Shown in pieces: positions 54,616 through 63,822 of a stretch of 64,000 bases of DNA. The notes beneath the pieces are model-generated. The model searched no databases and was not told the origin of the DNA. It worked only from the letters and a program-made list of their open reading frames with translations. The number at the start of each line of letters is the position of its first letter. Within the stretch, counting starts at the first letter, position 1. Made by a program: the position numbers and the translations under genes. Source of the stretch: Paraburkholderia kirstenboschensis (GTDB taxonomy: Bacteria; Pseudomonadota; Gammaproteobacteria; Burkholderiales; Burkholderiaceae). The DNA lies in NCBI RefSeq assembly GCF_904848585.1, contig NZ_CAJHCR010000003.1:1-64000 (forward strand), read 5' to 3'.

Positions 54616-55680
54616 TCATAAGGCGCTGCCCTTCAACAGTTCCCACTTCAGGTCCTGAAAGCAGGGGCCCTGCGTCGCTTCACTGAACTTCACATCGTTG
54701 TGTTCGCCGTTCCATTCCATCACCTGCACCTTTCCGTCACTGTCGACTGTCACGTCCCACCCAATGCAGCGCGCAAACGGCACCTTGCGATGAAGTTGCA
54801 GAACGGTGTCAGTGCAATCGCTGAACGCGGGCATCTTCAAGCCGGCGAACCTGACTTTGGAATCGGGGTGTTCTTCCGTCGCGCCCCAGTCGCTCATTAA
54901 GCCTTTGCGAGCGAATTCGCCAGTGACGAGGTCCACGGGCACACAAACTTCGTCATCCACCGTGATGTGCGTATGACTCGCCCTGCCCACGCGCAAAAAC
55001 GCGGCGCGAAGGGAGGCGTGGCCAAGGTCATCTACCGCCGTGGTAAGGCGCAATGTCGCGACCGAGTTCGGGGCGAACGCGCTCAGCAATGGGTGTTGAA
55101 CGATGAACTTCTGCAGGACTCCGTTGCCGAGCGACTTGATGAGATCGGAGTCGAACGATTTTCGGTCGAAGAAATGAATGCCTTTTCCTTGCCCCGAACC
55201 GTCCAGTTTGAAGACGACCTTATCGCAATCGCGGAACACCGCGTGCTCGAGTTCGTGCTCAGGAACCACCACGTTGCGGTCCGTAAAGAACAGGCCGTTG
55301 GCGAAGTAGGCAATGTCGGGAAACGCGTCACCGCCGAAGATAACCCGCGACATGGGTTTCAAGTTCGAGATCCTGCCGTAGCCGCCTTTCATATTGGGCA
55401 CGACTACACCGCCGTAGTAATTATCGGGTATCCAGCCTTCCTTGAAGGTACCGCTGAACGCAGCGTACACGCGAAGCCAGGGCGCGTAGATCGCATCGCC
55501 GAATACGTCGAGTGCGTAGGTATCGGCCAGCTTGAGATTCGCCGGGTCCGCTGGCCCGTACTTCTTCTCCAGTTGCCGTAAGACGTGTTTCGCCTGCACG
55601 CCATGCACCCGGTGGAATGCGTATCGCCCCACCCTCTTGATTGAACGTCTGGCCACTCTCTCAACGTCGAATAGTTTCAT
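54616..55680 (-). CDS. Sugar-transfer-associated ATP-grasp protein
   Basis: A 354-residue protein resembling the ATP-grasp family seen in polysaccharide clusters. The fold is suggested by the Lys-containing strand DKVVFKLDGSGQGKGIHFFDR (ATP-binding Lys and Gly-rich loop) and by the metal-binding end CIGWDVTVDSDGKVQVMEWNGEHNDVKFSEATQGP. Enzymes of this type join a carboxylate to an amine using ATP, or modify sugars in cell-surface polymers. It is followed on the same strand by a 107-residue protein and preceded by the undecaprenyl-phosphate transferase, so it may decorate the polymer. Confidence 0.82.
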   Translation of the reverse strand: MKLFDVERVARRSIKRVGRYAFHRVHGVQAKHVLRQLEKKYGPADPANLKLADTYALDVFGDAIYAPWLRVYAAFSGTFKEGWIPDNYYGGVVVPNMKGGYGRISNLKPMSRVIFGGDAFPDIAYFANGLFFTDRNVVVPEHELEHAVFRDCDKVVFKLDGSGQGKGIHFFDRKSFDSDLIKSLGNGVLQKFIVQHPLLSAFAPNSVATLRLTTAVDDLGHASLRAAFLRVGRASHTHITVDDEVCVPVDLVTGEFARKGLMSDWGATEEHPDSKVRFAGLKMPAFSDCTDTVLQLHRKVPFARCIGWDVTVDSDGKVQVMEWNGEHNDVKFSEATQGPCFQDLKWELLKGSAL

Positions 55681-55759
55681 AGTCCCCTCCCCTTCCTGAT
55701 TATGCTTGAGCGCGGCACGTCCTGTACTGCATTACTGGGGCCTCGATCCAACGAACGGA

Positions 55760-57136
55760 TTAGTAAGCGTTGGGATGATGCAGCCCCTTGAATACAGTCG
55801 CGAAAATTATTTTGACGTCGAGTGCGAACGACCAGTTTCGAAGGTAGTACAAATCGTGCGCTACGCGGCCCTCCATCTTCTCGATGCGGTCCGTCTCCCC
55901 ACGAAAGCCGTTGATTTGTGCCCACCCGGTAATACCGGGCTTGATCCGATAGCGGTGAATATAGCCCGATACGATGTGCTGATAAAGGTCGTCGTGCTCG
56001 AGCGCGTGCGGCCTCGGCCCCACGACGGACATGTCGCCGCGCAGCACGTTAAAGAACTGCGGCAACTCGTCGAGGCTCGTACGCCGCAAGAACCGTCCGA
56101 CTCTCGTGATACGCGGGTCGCCACGCGTAGCCTGCTCGAGAACCCCTTCCTTCTTTGCGTGCAGGCGCATGCTCCGGAACTTGTAGATCATGAACACGCG
56201 GCCGTCCGCGCCCTTTCGGCACTGCTTGAAGAACACTGGACCGGGCGAGCTGAGCTTCACCGCTATCGCACACGCGAGAAGAATCGGCGAGACAGCAATC
56301 AATGCAATCAGTGCGAAGATTCGATCGAACAGTTCTTTCTTCACCAGTGCATTTGGCGGCAACGGCGAGGCGGCCAGGTTGATGGTTGGAAAGCCCAGCA
56401 ACTCGGTCACGCTTCCATCGAAAAGGGCAAGCGCCCGCACATCCGGCATGAAGCGCACATTGATCAGATCGTTGCGGAATTCATCGACCAGTTCCAGAAT
56501 CGCGCGCTCTTCCGACAAAGGCAGCGCGAGCCACACTTCGTCCACCTGCTGTTCGCGCACGTATTTCGCGAATGCGGCGCGCTGCTCGAACACGGGCACG
56601 GACATCGTGGTTTCCTTGTCCGGACGCAGGTTGTAGACAGCGTTAGCACGAAAGCCCGCGGCGGGCTCCATCTCCATCTTGCGCAAGATTTCGTCGCAAT
56701 GTTCGCCGCACGCGGCGACGGCTACCTTCTGAAGATTCAACCCCGCGTTGCGCACTCGTCCGAGAAGAACGTGGGTCACCATGCGGCCCGCGATCATTCC
56801 GCCGCCAGCGATGCCGGTCCAATACACAAACCATAACCGGGAGACGAAATCGATGCGGTGCAAGGAGAACATCAACGCAAGCGCGCAGGCCTGGACGACT
56901 AGCCAGCCAAGCGCCACCTGTCCGGCTAGAACCCGTTTCGAACGGCCGCGCCACGACTGATAGACACCCAACGCCGGAAACACAGCGAGCGAAAACGCCG
57001 CCGCGAAAGCGACAAATGCCAGGTAGAAGTTCCGTTGCGCGAAATCATCGAAGCGGATGTGAGACGCGGCGACCGCGCCTCCGAGGATCATCGCCACATC
57101 GAACAGCCTGGCCATCAGACCTGTGATCAATCGCAT
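55760..57136 (-). CDS. Undecaprenyl-phosphate sugar phosphotransferase (WcaJ-type)
   Basis: A 458-residue polyisoprenyl-phosphate hexose-1-phosphate transferase. Four N-terminal spans lie at about residues 5-125, a CoA-binding-like cytosolic domain follows, and a fifth membrane helix (IFALIALIAVSPILLACAIAVK) leads to the catalytic domain with KFRSMRL, RRTSLDELPQFFNVLRGDMSVVGPRPH and KPGITGWAQ. It loads the first sugar (often glucose) on undecaprenyl phosphate. ATG at 57136 has GAGGGAA 7 nt upstream. It lies 39 bp after the ManC gene on the same strand. Confidence 0.93.
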   Translation of the reverse strand: MRLITGLMARLFDVAMILGGAVAASHIRFDDFAQRNFYLAFVAFAAAFSLAVFPALGVYQSWRGRSKRVLAGQVALGWLVVQACALALMFSLHRIDFVSRLWFVYWTGIAGGGMIAGRMVTHVLLGRVRNAGLNLQKVAVAACGEHCDEILRKMEMEPAAGFRANAVYNLRPDKETTMSVPVFEQRAAFAKYVREQQVDEVWLALPLSEERAILELVDEFRNDLINVRFMPDVRALALFDGSVTELLGFPTINLAASPLPPNALVKKELFDRIFALIALIAVSPILLACAIAVKLSSPGPVFFKQCRKGADGRVFMIYKFRSMRLHAKKEGVLEQATRGDPRITRVGRFLRRTSLDELPQFFNVLRGDMSVVGPRPHALEHDDLYQHIVSGYIHRYRIKPGITGWAQINGFRGETDRIEKMEGRVAHDLYYLRNWSFALDVKIIFATVFKGLHHPNAY

Positions 57137-57175
57137 AGCAGTTCCCTCGTACGCGCTCTGGTTCGCCACGGCCGA

Positions 57176-58690
57176 TCAACCAGCACGGCCATACTTATCG
57201 TCGAATCGAACGATGTCGTCTTCGCCGAGATAGGTGCCTGACTGCACCTCAATGATCTGGAGCGGAACGCAACCGGGATTCTCGAGGCGGTGACGAATAC
57301 CGAGCGGGATATACGTCGACTCGTTTTCGCCAAGAAGAAATTGTTCTTCGCCGCGCGTGACGAGCGCCGTACCGCTCACCACGATCCAATGCTCCGCACG
57401 GTGATGATGCATCTGCAACGACAAGCGCGCGCCCGGCATCACGACAATTCGTTTCACCTGGAAACGGTCGCCTTGATCGATCGAATCGTAAAAGCCCCAA
57501 GGGCGACGCACCTTTCTGTGCGAATCCGCTTCAGGTGACTTCTCCGCCTTGATACGCGATACGAGTCCCTTGATGTCCTGCACGTGCGAACGGTCAGCCA
57601 CTAAAACGGCGTCATCCGTCTCGACGACGATCAGATCGTTCGTCCCGACGCATGCCAGCAACCGCCCACCTTGCGAGCGAGCGTAAGTTGCCGTCGCACC
57701 TTCGAAGAGAACACGTCCGCTCGATGCGTTGCCGCTATCGTCTTTTTCCATCGCCTGCCACACGGCGTCCCACGAGCCGAGATCCGACCAACCCGCCTCG
57801 AGCGGCACGACTACGCCTGCGAAGGGCGAATCGGGCTTGCCCAGATGCTCCATGACCGCGTAGTCGATCGAGTCCGACGGCGATTGCAAGAACGCTTCTG
57901 CGTCGGGAACGACACAGCCGTCGCTGACCTTGGCGCCTTCATAAGCTCGCACGCATGCATCGTGAATTTGCGGCTGGAACTGTCGGATTACGGAGAGCCA
58001 TACGGATGCCCGTACTACGAACATGCCGCTGTTCCACCAGTAATTGCCGGACTCGACATACTGCGCGGCCAACTCGGGCGCCGGCTTCTCGACAAAACGT
58101 TCGATTCGATGTGCGCCGTCCGGCAGTGCGCTGCCGAGGCGGATATAGCCAAAGCCCGTATCCGGGCCGGTAGGCGGAACGCCGAGCGTGGCAATCGCGC
58201 CCGCGTCCGCATGGCGGGCCGCAATTTCAATTGCCTTATGGAGGGCCTTCAGATTCGCAATCGCATGGTCCGCGGGCATCGCGACGAGAATCACGTCCGT
58301 GCCTTCGGATGCTGCCGCCAGCGCGGCAAGAGTCAGGGCGGGCGCCGTGTCGCGGCGGCCGGGTTCGACGACGATGCGGGCATTCACGCCGCTTTCTCGC
58401 GCCTGTTCAAAAGTTGCGAAATAATGTTCGGCACCGCACACAATTACCGGATCGGGCACGACGCTCCAGAGCGGATTGAAGTCGTCCATCCGGTTCATCG
58501 TGGCCTGCAACAGGGTCTTGTCGCCAATCACGTCGATCAGTTGCTTCGGGAACTGCTCGCGCGACACAGGCCATAGACGCGTGCCGGAGCCGCCTGCGAG
58601 AATGACTTGCGCGAGCGGCGGACATTCCTGCGATGCTTCGTTTAGAGCTTCGATGTCCGTCTCGCCGGCGGTTGCAAAAACTTTATCCAT
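57176..58690 (-). CDS. manC: Mannose-1-phosphate guanylyltransferase/mannose-6-phosphate isomerase
   Basis: A 504-residue bifunctional enzyme making GDP-mannose. The N-terminal nucleotidyltransferase has LAGGSGTRLWPVSREQFPKQL near residue 32 and FVEKP near 195. The C-terminal cupin (last 130 residues) has RPWGFYDSIDQGDRFQVKRI and SLQMHHHRAEHWIVVSGTA, the metal-binding isomerase part. The gene is first in the leftward operon of the exopolysaccharide locus, with the regulatory region at 58691-59302 upstream. GDP-mannose implies mannose, fucose or rhamnose in the polymer. Confidence 0.95.
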   Translation of the reverse strand: MDKVFATAGETDIEALNEASQECPPLAQVILAGGSGTRLWPVSREQFPKQLIDVIGDKTLLQATMNRMDDFNPLWSVVPDPVIVCGAEHYFATFEQARESGVNARIVVEPGRRDTAPALTLAALAAASEGTDVILVAMPADHAIANLKALHKAIEIAARHADAGAIATLGVPPTGPDTGFGYIRLGSALPDGAHRIERFVEKPAPELAAQYVESGNYWWNSGMFVVRASVWLSVIRQFQPQIHDACVRAYEGAKVSDGCVVPDAEAFLQSPSDSIDYAVMEHLGKPDSPFAGVVVPLEAGWSDLGSWDAVWQAMEKDDSGNASSGRVLFEGATATYARSQGGRLLACVGTNDLIVVETDDAVLVADRSHVQDIKGLVSRIKAEKSPEADSHRKVRRPWGFYDSIDQGDRFQVKRIVVMPGARLSLQMHHHRAEHWIVVSGTALVTRGEEQFLLGENESTYIPLGIRHRLENPGCVPLQIIEVQSGTYLGEDDIVRFDDKYGRAG

Positions 58691-59302
58691 TTATCGCTCC
58701 AAGACATACGAGCCGGGTCGCGATTAATCGCATAAGCGCCGACGAAATACGCTATACGTCGGCACCTTTCCGGACTCGCATGTGATCAATGACGGGGTGT
58801 GGGCATCAACGGGCTACGCGAGCCGTTCTGTCCGCGTAAAGCAAGGATGCACACCGGGTTCTTGTCCGTGCGCGTCCACGCTTGCGCACTCAGGCAGCAG
58901 CGGGTTGCTCACGAAAACAAACGGCATACATATCGGCGTGGCGCCAGAATGCAGATGCCACTGAAGCATTACTCGATGTGATCAATCATAGACACCTCAC
59001 GCTGCACCACAGCAATCGTGGCGCGAACAGTTGAGGTTTTGGCCCGCCCGGTGGCATTAGTGTGCGCGCACGCCTATAAGGCCATTGTTATCGCCGCCGT
59101 CTGTACGGCACCGCGTGGAAATCAGTGCCTATACGTGGTACCTTGATGGGCACTTGGGTAGCTCCTTCATCCAGACGCAGGACCCCAATCCAGTTCAGGT
59201 TCGTCGCCTCGTTGCGACGCGCCGCATCTCCAACCAGGTTGTGTTCGCACGTAATGGCCATGTCATTGCAGGCTATGCGCCATTTGTTTTTCGGGAGTCG
59301 CA
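58691..59302. other. Divergent regulatory region of the exopolysaccharide locus
   Basis: About 610 bp between manC and the polymerase gene. It holds a hairpin GCCGACG/CGTCGGC (58738-58744 and 58757-58763) and two copies of TGTGATCAAT (58781-58790 and 58977-58986), each preceded by ACTCG. The copies are 196 bp apart. The TGTGA part recalls CRP-type half-sites. No gene is supported and no start site could be placed. Confidence 0.5.
58774..58986. repeat. Direct repeat pair ACTCG(C)ATGTGATCAAT
   Basis: Copies at 58774-58790 (17 bp) and 58971-58986 (16 bp, one base less in the middle) match at all other positions. Direct orientation and position between divergent operons suggest a shared regulator-binding sequence; it could also be a short duplication. 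Confidence 0.45.
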
Positions 59303-60550
59303 ATGGCTTACATTTCGCTACTTGCGTTGTTTCTTACCGTCACGAATCTTGTGCCTCTAAGCGCGGTCGGCTTTGTGCCGATCATTCTGTACTCATGGCG
59401 TTTTTTTGGTCGGCGCTATCCGGCTTTTATTACACCGCTGACGGCATTGACCGCCTTTATCGTCGTGTCCACGCTGCTTTACGATCCGAAATCGTTTACA
59501 GAATTCGAGTTTTACCGGCGCGACGGCAACTTCTTCATTTCGTATGCGCCCATTTTTGCCGGTTGCCTGTACGTGCATCGGCTCGATCTGAATAAAGTGC
59601 TTCGCACGTTCTTCATCTTCGCGGTGGGGATCAACATTCCGCCGTACGCTTACTACGTCGTCGAAACCGGCATACTGAGCATTTTCACGAACCCGGACAA
59701 CAGCTTCGGCAGCTACTTCATCGCGCGTAACGCAGCAGGTGGATTCTTCGCAATGCTGTTCTGCCTGGGTGTTGGCTGCTATCTGCAAAAGCGCAGCAAA
59801 CTGCTGCTCGCGCTGATCGCAGCCAACGCGCTAATGCTGTTCTCAACTTACAGCCGGGGTTCGCTGCTCGGCGCCGCAGCAGTACTGCCGTACCTCTATT
59901 TCGGCCGTAAGCGCTGGCTACTGGCTGTGCTGATGGGCGGCCTGATTGCGGGCTCCCTTGCAATGGCGGTTTTTCACACCGACGGGACCATCAACTACAT
60001 GGGTTACCCGTTCAATATCCACAACCAGGATGCCAAGGTCGCGAATCTCAACATCCGCTATGAATGGCTGTGGCCGCGTGCCCTTGCCTATTTCGAGCAG
60101 AGCCCGATCGTAGGCTTGGGCTTTGGTTCATTCGACGATCACATCGGCACTGTAACGTCATACTTTCACCTGTTCGGTGCACCTTCGGACATCGTGGTCG
60201 AACACAGCGATTCCCACGCTCATAACTCTTATCTGAATGCGCTCGCCGAAACGGGTGTGATTGGCCTGTTCCTCACGGTGAGCTTCTTCTGGAAGCTCGT
60301 TGAGTGGAGCAAAGATGGAGCGGCTGCGAGTGCGCTAGTTGGAGGCGGACAGAACTTTTCGGCGTTCCGATTCGTTGAAATCTCGTCCGTGTGCCTGCTG
60401 GTCATGGCGGCGACGGAGCATCGCCTCGTGTCGCCTTCGAATGTTCTGATACTCTCGCTCGTCATCTCGCTGCTGCTGGCGTCTCAATCCGCCAATGCGA
60501 TCACTGCGGAATTCAATCGGCGTAAATCGCTGGTCCGCTCGCGCGTCTGA
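59303..60550 (+). CDS. O-antigen ligase/Wzy-type polysaccharide polymerase
   Basis: A 415-residue membrane protein with about ten spans. The large periplasmic loop (about residues 225-315) contains NIRYEWLWPRALAYFEQSPIVGLGFGSF and EHSDSHAHNSYLNALAETGVIGLFL, the signature of the Wzy_C/O-antigen ligase superfamily (the Arg and His positions are seen). In this context it would polymerise lipid-linked repeat units in the periplasm. ATG at 59303 has GGGAG 7 nt upstream. Confidence 0.88.
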   Translation: MAYISLLALFLTVTNLVPLSAVGFVPIILYSWRFFGRRYPAFITPLTALTAFIVVSTLLYDPKSFTEFEFYRRDGNFFISYAPIFAGCLYVHRLDLNKVLRTFFIFAVGINIPPYAYYVVETGILSIFTNPDNSFGSYFIARNAAGGFFAMLFCLGVGCYLQKRSKLLLALIAANALMLFSTYSRGSLLGAAAVLPYLYFGRKRWLLAVLMGGLIAGSLAMAVFHTDGTINYMGYPFNIHNQDAKVANLNIRYEWLWPRALAYFEQSPIVGLGFGSFDDHIGTVTSYFHLFGAPSDIVVEHSDSHAHNSYLNALAETGVIGLFLTVSFFWKLVEWSKDGAAASALVGGGQNFSAFRFVEISSVCLLVMAATEHRLVSPSNVLILSLVISLLLASQSANAITAEFNRRKSLVRSRV

Positions 60551-60626
60551 AATTAGCCACGCCCGCTACGCTGCAGCCGGAAAGTCAGTTTCCGCTGCAG
60601 CGAAACCTAACAAGAACGAGAATCCT

Positions 60627-61262
60627 ATGTGGACTGTATTCACCAACATAGGCGATGCCGCCGTCACTTTACCCGTGGCCGCTGTCTGCGCCTGCTGGAT
60701 CGCTGTTTTTAACGTTAAGCTCGCCTGCCGGTGGATCGTAATGCTATCTGCCGGCATCGCCATTGTCGGCGCGAGCAAGATCTTCTATGCCGGCTGGGGC
60801 ATCTCTTTTCCCGCTTCCGATTTTCGCGTGATTAGCGGCCACGCCATGCTGTCGACATGCGTGTGGATGGTCGCGCTCGCACTGCAACTGCAGTGGTGGC
60901 GTCTGCCGCCTTCGCTCGGCATCGTGGCTGGAATGGGAATCGGCGCGCTAACGGGCATATCGCGCTTGATGGACCTTTCGCATACCTGGCCGGAAGTAAT
61001 TGCTGGCTGGATTCTCGGCGCGCTCGTAGGCCTGATCTTCCTGCGAAGGGCCCTTTCCGAGCAGTCCGAACGCGCTCGGCCCACGTGGTCGGCCGCGAGC
61101 CTTCTATTCGTCTGCGCGCTCGCCTATGGACATCAGGCGCCGCTTCAGCGGCTCATTGAAACGCGTTCGCCGCAAATACACAGCCATGCTCACTCGATCA
61201 TGGCTCTCGCCGGCCGCGTCAAATATCGCCTTCAATCTTACGAAGGCACGCTCGCCAGGTGA
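60627..61262 (+). CDS. PAP2-family membrane protein with altered motifs
   Basis: A 211-residue protein with about six spans. Motif 2 is ISGHAMLS (usual PSGH), and motif 3 is SRLMDLSHTWPEVIAG: the nucleophile His is kept but Glu replaces the usual Asp. Motif 1 (KxxxxxxRP) is not clear. It may be a lipid or undecaprenyl-pyrophosphate phosphatase that recycles the carrier used by the polymerase just upstream (76 bp). ATG at 60627 is chosen. Its 3' end overlaps the convergent glycosyltransferase gene by 25 bp. Confidence 0.78.
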   Translation: MWTVFTNIGDAAVTLPVAAVCACWIAVFNVKLACRWIVMLSAGIAIVGASKIFYAGWGISFPASDFRVISGHAMLSTCVWMVALALQLQWWRLPPSLGIVAGMGIGALTGISRLMDLSHTWPEVIAGWILGALVGLIFLRRALSEQSERARPTWSAASLLFVCALAYGHQAPLQRLIETRSPQIHSHAHSIMALAGRVKYRLQSYEGTLAR

Positions 61263-62425
61263 CGTTCGTCGACAGCCCGCTCGCGCACGAGGTACGGGCG
61301 GAGCTGTTCGATTGAGCTGCGCAGAAGCCGTGCGTCGATGAAATCCGTCAATGCGGTCTTGAAGTTCTCGGTCGAGAACCGTTCGGCATTCCGGCGGCAA
61401 TTGAGCGGATCGAATAACGTAGCGTTGCGCTCAAACCGTGTTACCGCTTCCAGCAAAGACTCAGCCGTTTGCTCACCGAAGAACACACCGGTTGGCTGCT
61501 CGAGTGGCAAGCCTACAACCGATTCCAGCGCACCTCCCCTGCCGAACGCGATCACCGGCGTGCCACATGCCTGCGCCTCGACCACAGAGATGCCGAAATC
61601 CTCTTCCGCGGCGAACACAAAAGCGCGGGCGCGCCGCAGATGATCGACCAGCACTTCCAGAGGCTGGTGGCCGAGTATCGTCACGTTGGGGCCGGCGACC
61701 GCCCTGATGCGCTTCATTTCCGGGCCGTCGCCGATCACCACAAGCTTGCGCTCCGGCGTCTGCGAGAAAGCCCGCACGATCAGGTCTATGCGCTTGTACG
61801 GCACCATGCGTGAGGCGGTCACGTAGAAGTTCTCTTTCTGCGTGCACATGACCATGTTCTCTAGATCGACTGGCGGATAGATAACCGTAGCGTCGCGTTG
61901 ATACGCCTTCCTGATTCTTCGTGCAATGAAGTGTGAATTCGCGAGCAGATGGTCCACTCCATTCGCCGAGCGCGAATCCCAGCCGCGGATATAGTGCAGC
62001 AGCGCGCGAGCCATGATCGACTTGACGCCTTTGTGCAGGTTCGATTCGCGTAGGTACTGATGCTGCAGATCCCACGCATAGCGAATCGGCGAATGCACAT
62101 AGCTGATATGGATCTGGTTGGGGCCGGTCAGCACCCCCTTGGCCACCGCGTGCGAACTCGAAATAACGAGGTCGTAAGCAGACAGGTCCAGTTGTTCGAT
62201 CGCAATCGGCATCAACGGCAGATATGCCCGATAGCGTTTGCGCGCAAACGGCATCTTCTGAATGAACGACGTGTTGACAGGTTTCCCCTTCACACAATCG
62301 CGGTCTTCGAGAAAGTCGACAATCGAAAAGATGTCCGCTTTCGGGAAGCATTCAATGATGCTCTTTAAAACCTTCTCCGCGCCGCCCGAAACCACGAGCC
62401 AATCGTGAACAATAGCGACTTTCAC
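61238..62425 (-). CDS. GT4-family glycosyltransferase
   Basis: A 395-residue retaining transferase of the GT-B fold. The N-terminal part has HDWLVVSGGAEKVLKSI, and the middle has ISYVHSPIRYAWDLQHQYL, typical of mannosyltransferases such as WbaZ. The C-terminal EEDFGISVVEAQACGTPVIAFGRGGALE is the donor-site E-x7-E signature. Cytosolic, inner-membrane-associated; it adds a sugar (possibly mannose from GDP-mannose) to the lipid-linked repeat. It precedes the partial gene's neighbour, the flippase, by 52 bp in reverse order. Confidence 0.92.
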   Translation of the reverse strand: MKVAIVHDWLVVSGGAEKVLKSIIECFPKADIFSIVDFLEDRDCVKGKPVNTSFIQKMPFARKRYRAYLPLMPIAIEQLDLSAYDLVISSSHAVAKGVLTGPNQIHISYVHSPIRYAWDLQHQYLRESNLHKGVKSIMARALLHYIRGWDSRSANGVDHLLANSHFIARRIRKAYQRDATVIYPPVDLENMVMCTQKENFYVTASRMVPYKRIDLIVRAFSQTPERKLVVIGDGPEMKRIRAVAGPNVTILGHQPLEVLVDHLRRARAFVFAAEEDFGISVVEAQACGTPVIAFGRGGALESVVGLPLEQPTGVFFGEQTAESLLEAVTRFERNATLFDPLNCRRNAERFSTENFKTALTDFIDARLLRSSIEQLRPYLVRERAVDERHLASVPS

Positions 62426-62477
62426 TTCAACCTCCTGTGAGATTACGCGCCGGACGCTTCAGCGCCGGCAATCCGGT

Positions 62478-63794
62478 TCACTCGTCCTTGGTCGCGCCTG
62501 CCTGAGCTCTTGCGCCCCATGCAAGCCCCAGCATTCCTGCAGCGCGCCGTGCGCCCGGCACGAGGCCCACCAATTCGAGCCGGACCATGATGACCATCAG
62601 GATCACGGCGAGGGTCGCCTCGCCGATGACCCGAGCCGTTGCCATGCCGATTGCTCCGAAGCGCGGCGCGAGAAGCAGCGCCGCGGCCAGATTGACGAGG
62701 CCAGAGGCCACTCCTGCAAATGCAAGCAGCCGGTCCTTTCTGCGCGGTACGAATACATAGAACGCGACGAACTCGTTGAAAGCAACGAACGGGAACATCC
62801 ACGCGAAACATTGAAGAACCCGCGCGGCAGGCTCGAACGCCGGTCCGAGAATTAGCGGCAGGACAAACGGCGACAACGTCAGTGCGCCGCAAAACACCAG
62901 TAACCCATACCCGAGCAGAAGAGCCGCGCCCTGGCGAGTGGTCGCATGCGCGCCGTCCTTGTCGCCATGGGCAAGTTGCCGCGAAATAGTCGGGACGAAT
63001 ACCTGCGACGCCGGTCCCATGAGGCTGAGAGCGATAGTCGCGAAGCGCTCGGCGGCGCCGAAATAGCCGACCTGTGCAGGCGTCGACAACAGCGTCAGCA
63101 GATAGGTCGAAGACGCCGTGAGTACGACGGAGCCGGACGAATAGCAGAACAGCATCGTCGAGCTGCGAATGAGCGGCATCACGCCTTCTATTTTCAGACG
63201 CGGCAGTCCCAATTGCGAAGTAGTAATGCCATACGAAATGATCGACGACGCCACTCCCGCAATCAGCAGGCTCGCAAGCACCCATACCGAGTCGGCAGGC
63301 TCCTTCACGAAGCTGAGCACCAGAACGAGGCTCACGGCGAAGCCGAAAACCTCGATCATGATCGGCGTACGAAAGCGCTGACGCCCCTGGAATAGCCAGC
63401 CGAGGTTCAGCGCCGAGACGATGCCTAGCAACGTAGCCAGTACACCGATAAGAGGTCGCTCAGACAATGTCGGCGAGCACATCGTGGCGACAAGGCCGAT
63501 GCATCCGCCCAGTGCGGCCAGCATGAGCCGCGCGCTGACATGCAGCGAGTAGATCGAATTGCACTCCTTCACCGACTGCGCCTTCGAGACTTCGCGCATT
63601 CCGACAAACGTGAATCCGTAGCTCACGAGCATCCATATCACGTTCATGAGCGACATCGACGCCAGCACACGTCCATACTCGGACACGCCGAGAATTCTTC
63701 CGTAAAACGGCACCACGATGATGAGGTACACGTACCTCATCAAATATCCGCCGTAAACAAACGCAATGACGCTTGCGTTGTCTCGTCTTTCCAT
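62478..63794 (-). CDS. Wzx-type polysaccharide flippase
   Basis: A 438-residue membrane protein with about twelve spans, of the MATE-like polysaccharide transport family. Conserved segments are YGRVLASMSLMNVIWMLVSYGFTFVGMREVSKA near the start and YFGAAERFATIALSLMGPASQVFVPTISRQ in the middle. It flips the lipid-linked repeat unit for Wzy polymerisation. ATG at 63794 has GGAG 6 nt upstream; TTG at 63806 is an alternative. Confidence 0.9.
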   Translation of the reverse strand: MERRDNASVIAFVYGGYLMRYVYLIIVVPFYGRILGVSEYGRVLASMSLMNVIWMLVSYGFTFVGMREVSKAQSVKECNSIYSLHVSARLMLAALGGCIGLVATMCSPTLSERPLIGVLATLLGIVSALNLGWLFQGRQRFRTPIMIEVFGFAVSLVLVLSFVKEPADSVWVLASLLIAGVASSIISYGITTSQLGLPRLKIEGVMPLIRSSTMLFCYSSGSVVLTASSTYLLTLLSTPAQVGYFGAAERFATIALSLMGPASQVFVPTISRQLAHGDKDGAHATTRQGAALLLGYGLLVFCGALTLSPFVLPLILGPAFEPAARVLQCFAWMFPFVAFNEFVAFYVFVPRRKDRLLAFAGVASGLVNLAAALLLAPRFGAIGMATARVIGEATLAVILMVIMVRLELVGLVPGARRAAGMLGLAWGARAQAGATKDE

Positions 63795-63822
63795 TCCGTT
63801 CTCCAAGTGCGTATTCCTGACC

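Noticed and set aside
58731..59060. A sigma-54 promoter before the exopolysaccharide genes (TGGCATTAGTGTGC at about 59051)
   Set aside because: The GG-to-GC distance is 9 bp instead of 10 and the -12 element is poor.
59041..59302. Short frames just before the polymerase gene that might be a small protein
   Set aside because: No ribosome binding site for them; composition is mixed and the only good start is that of the polymerase at 59303.
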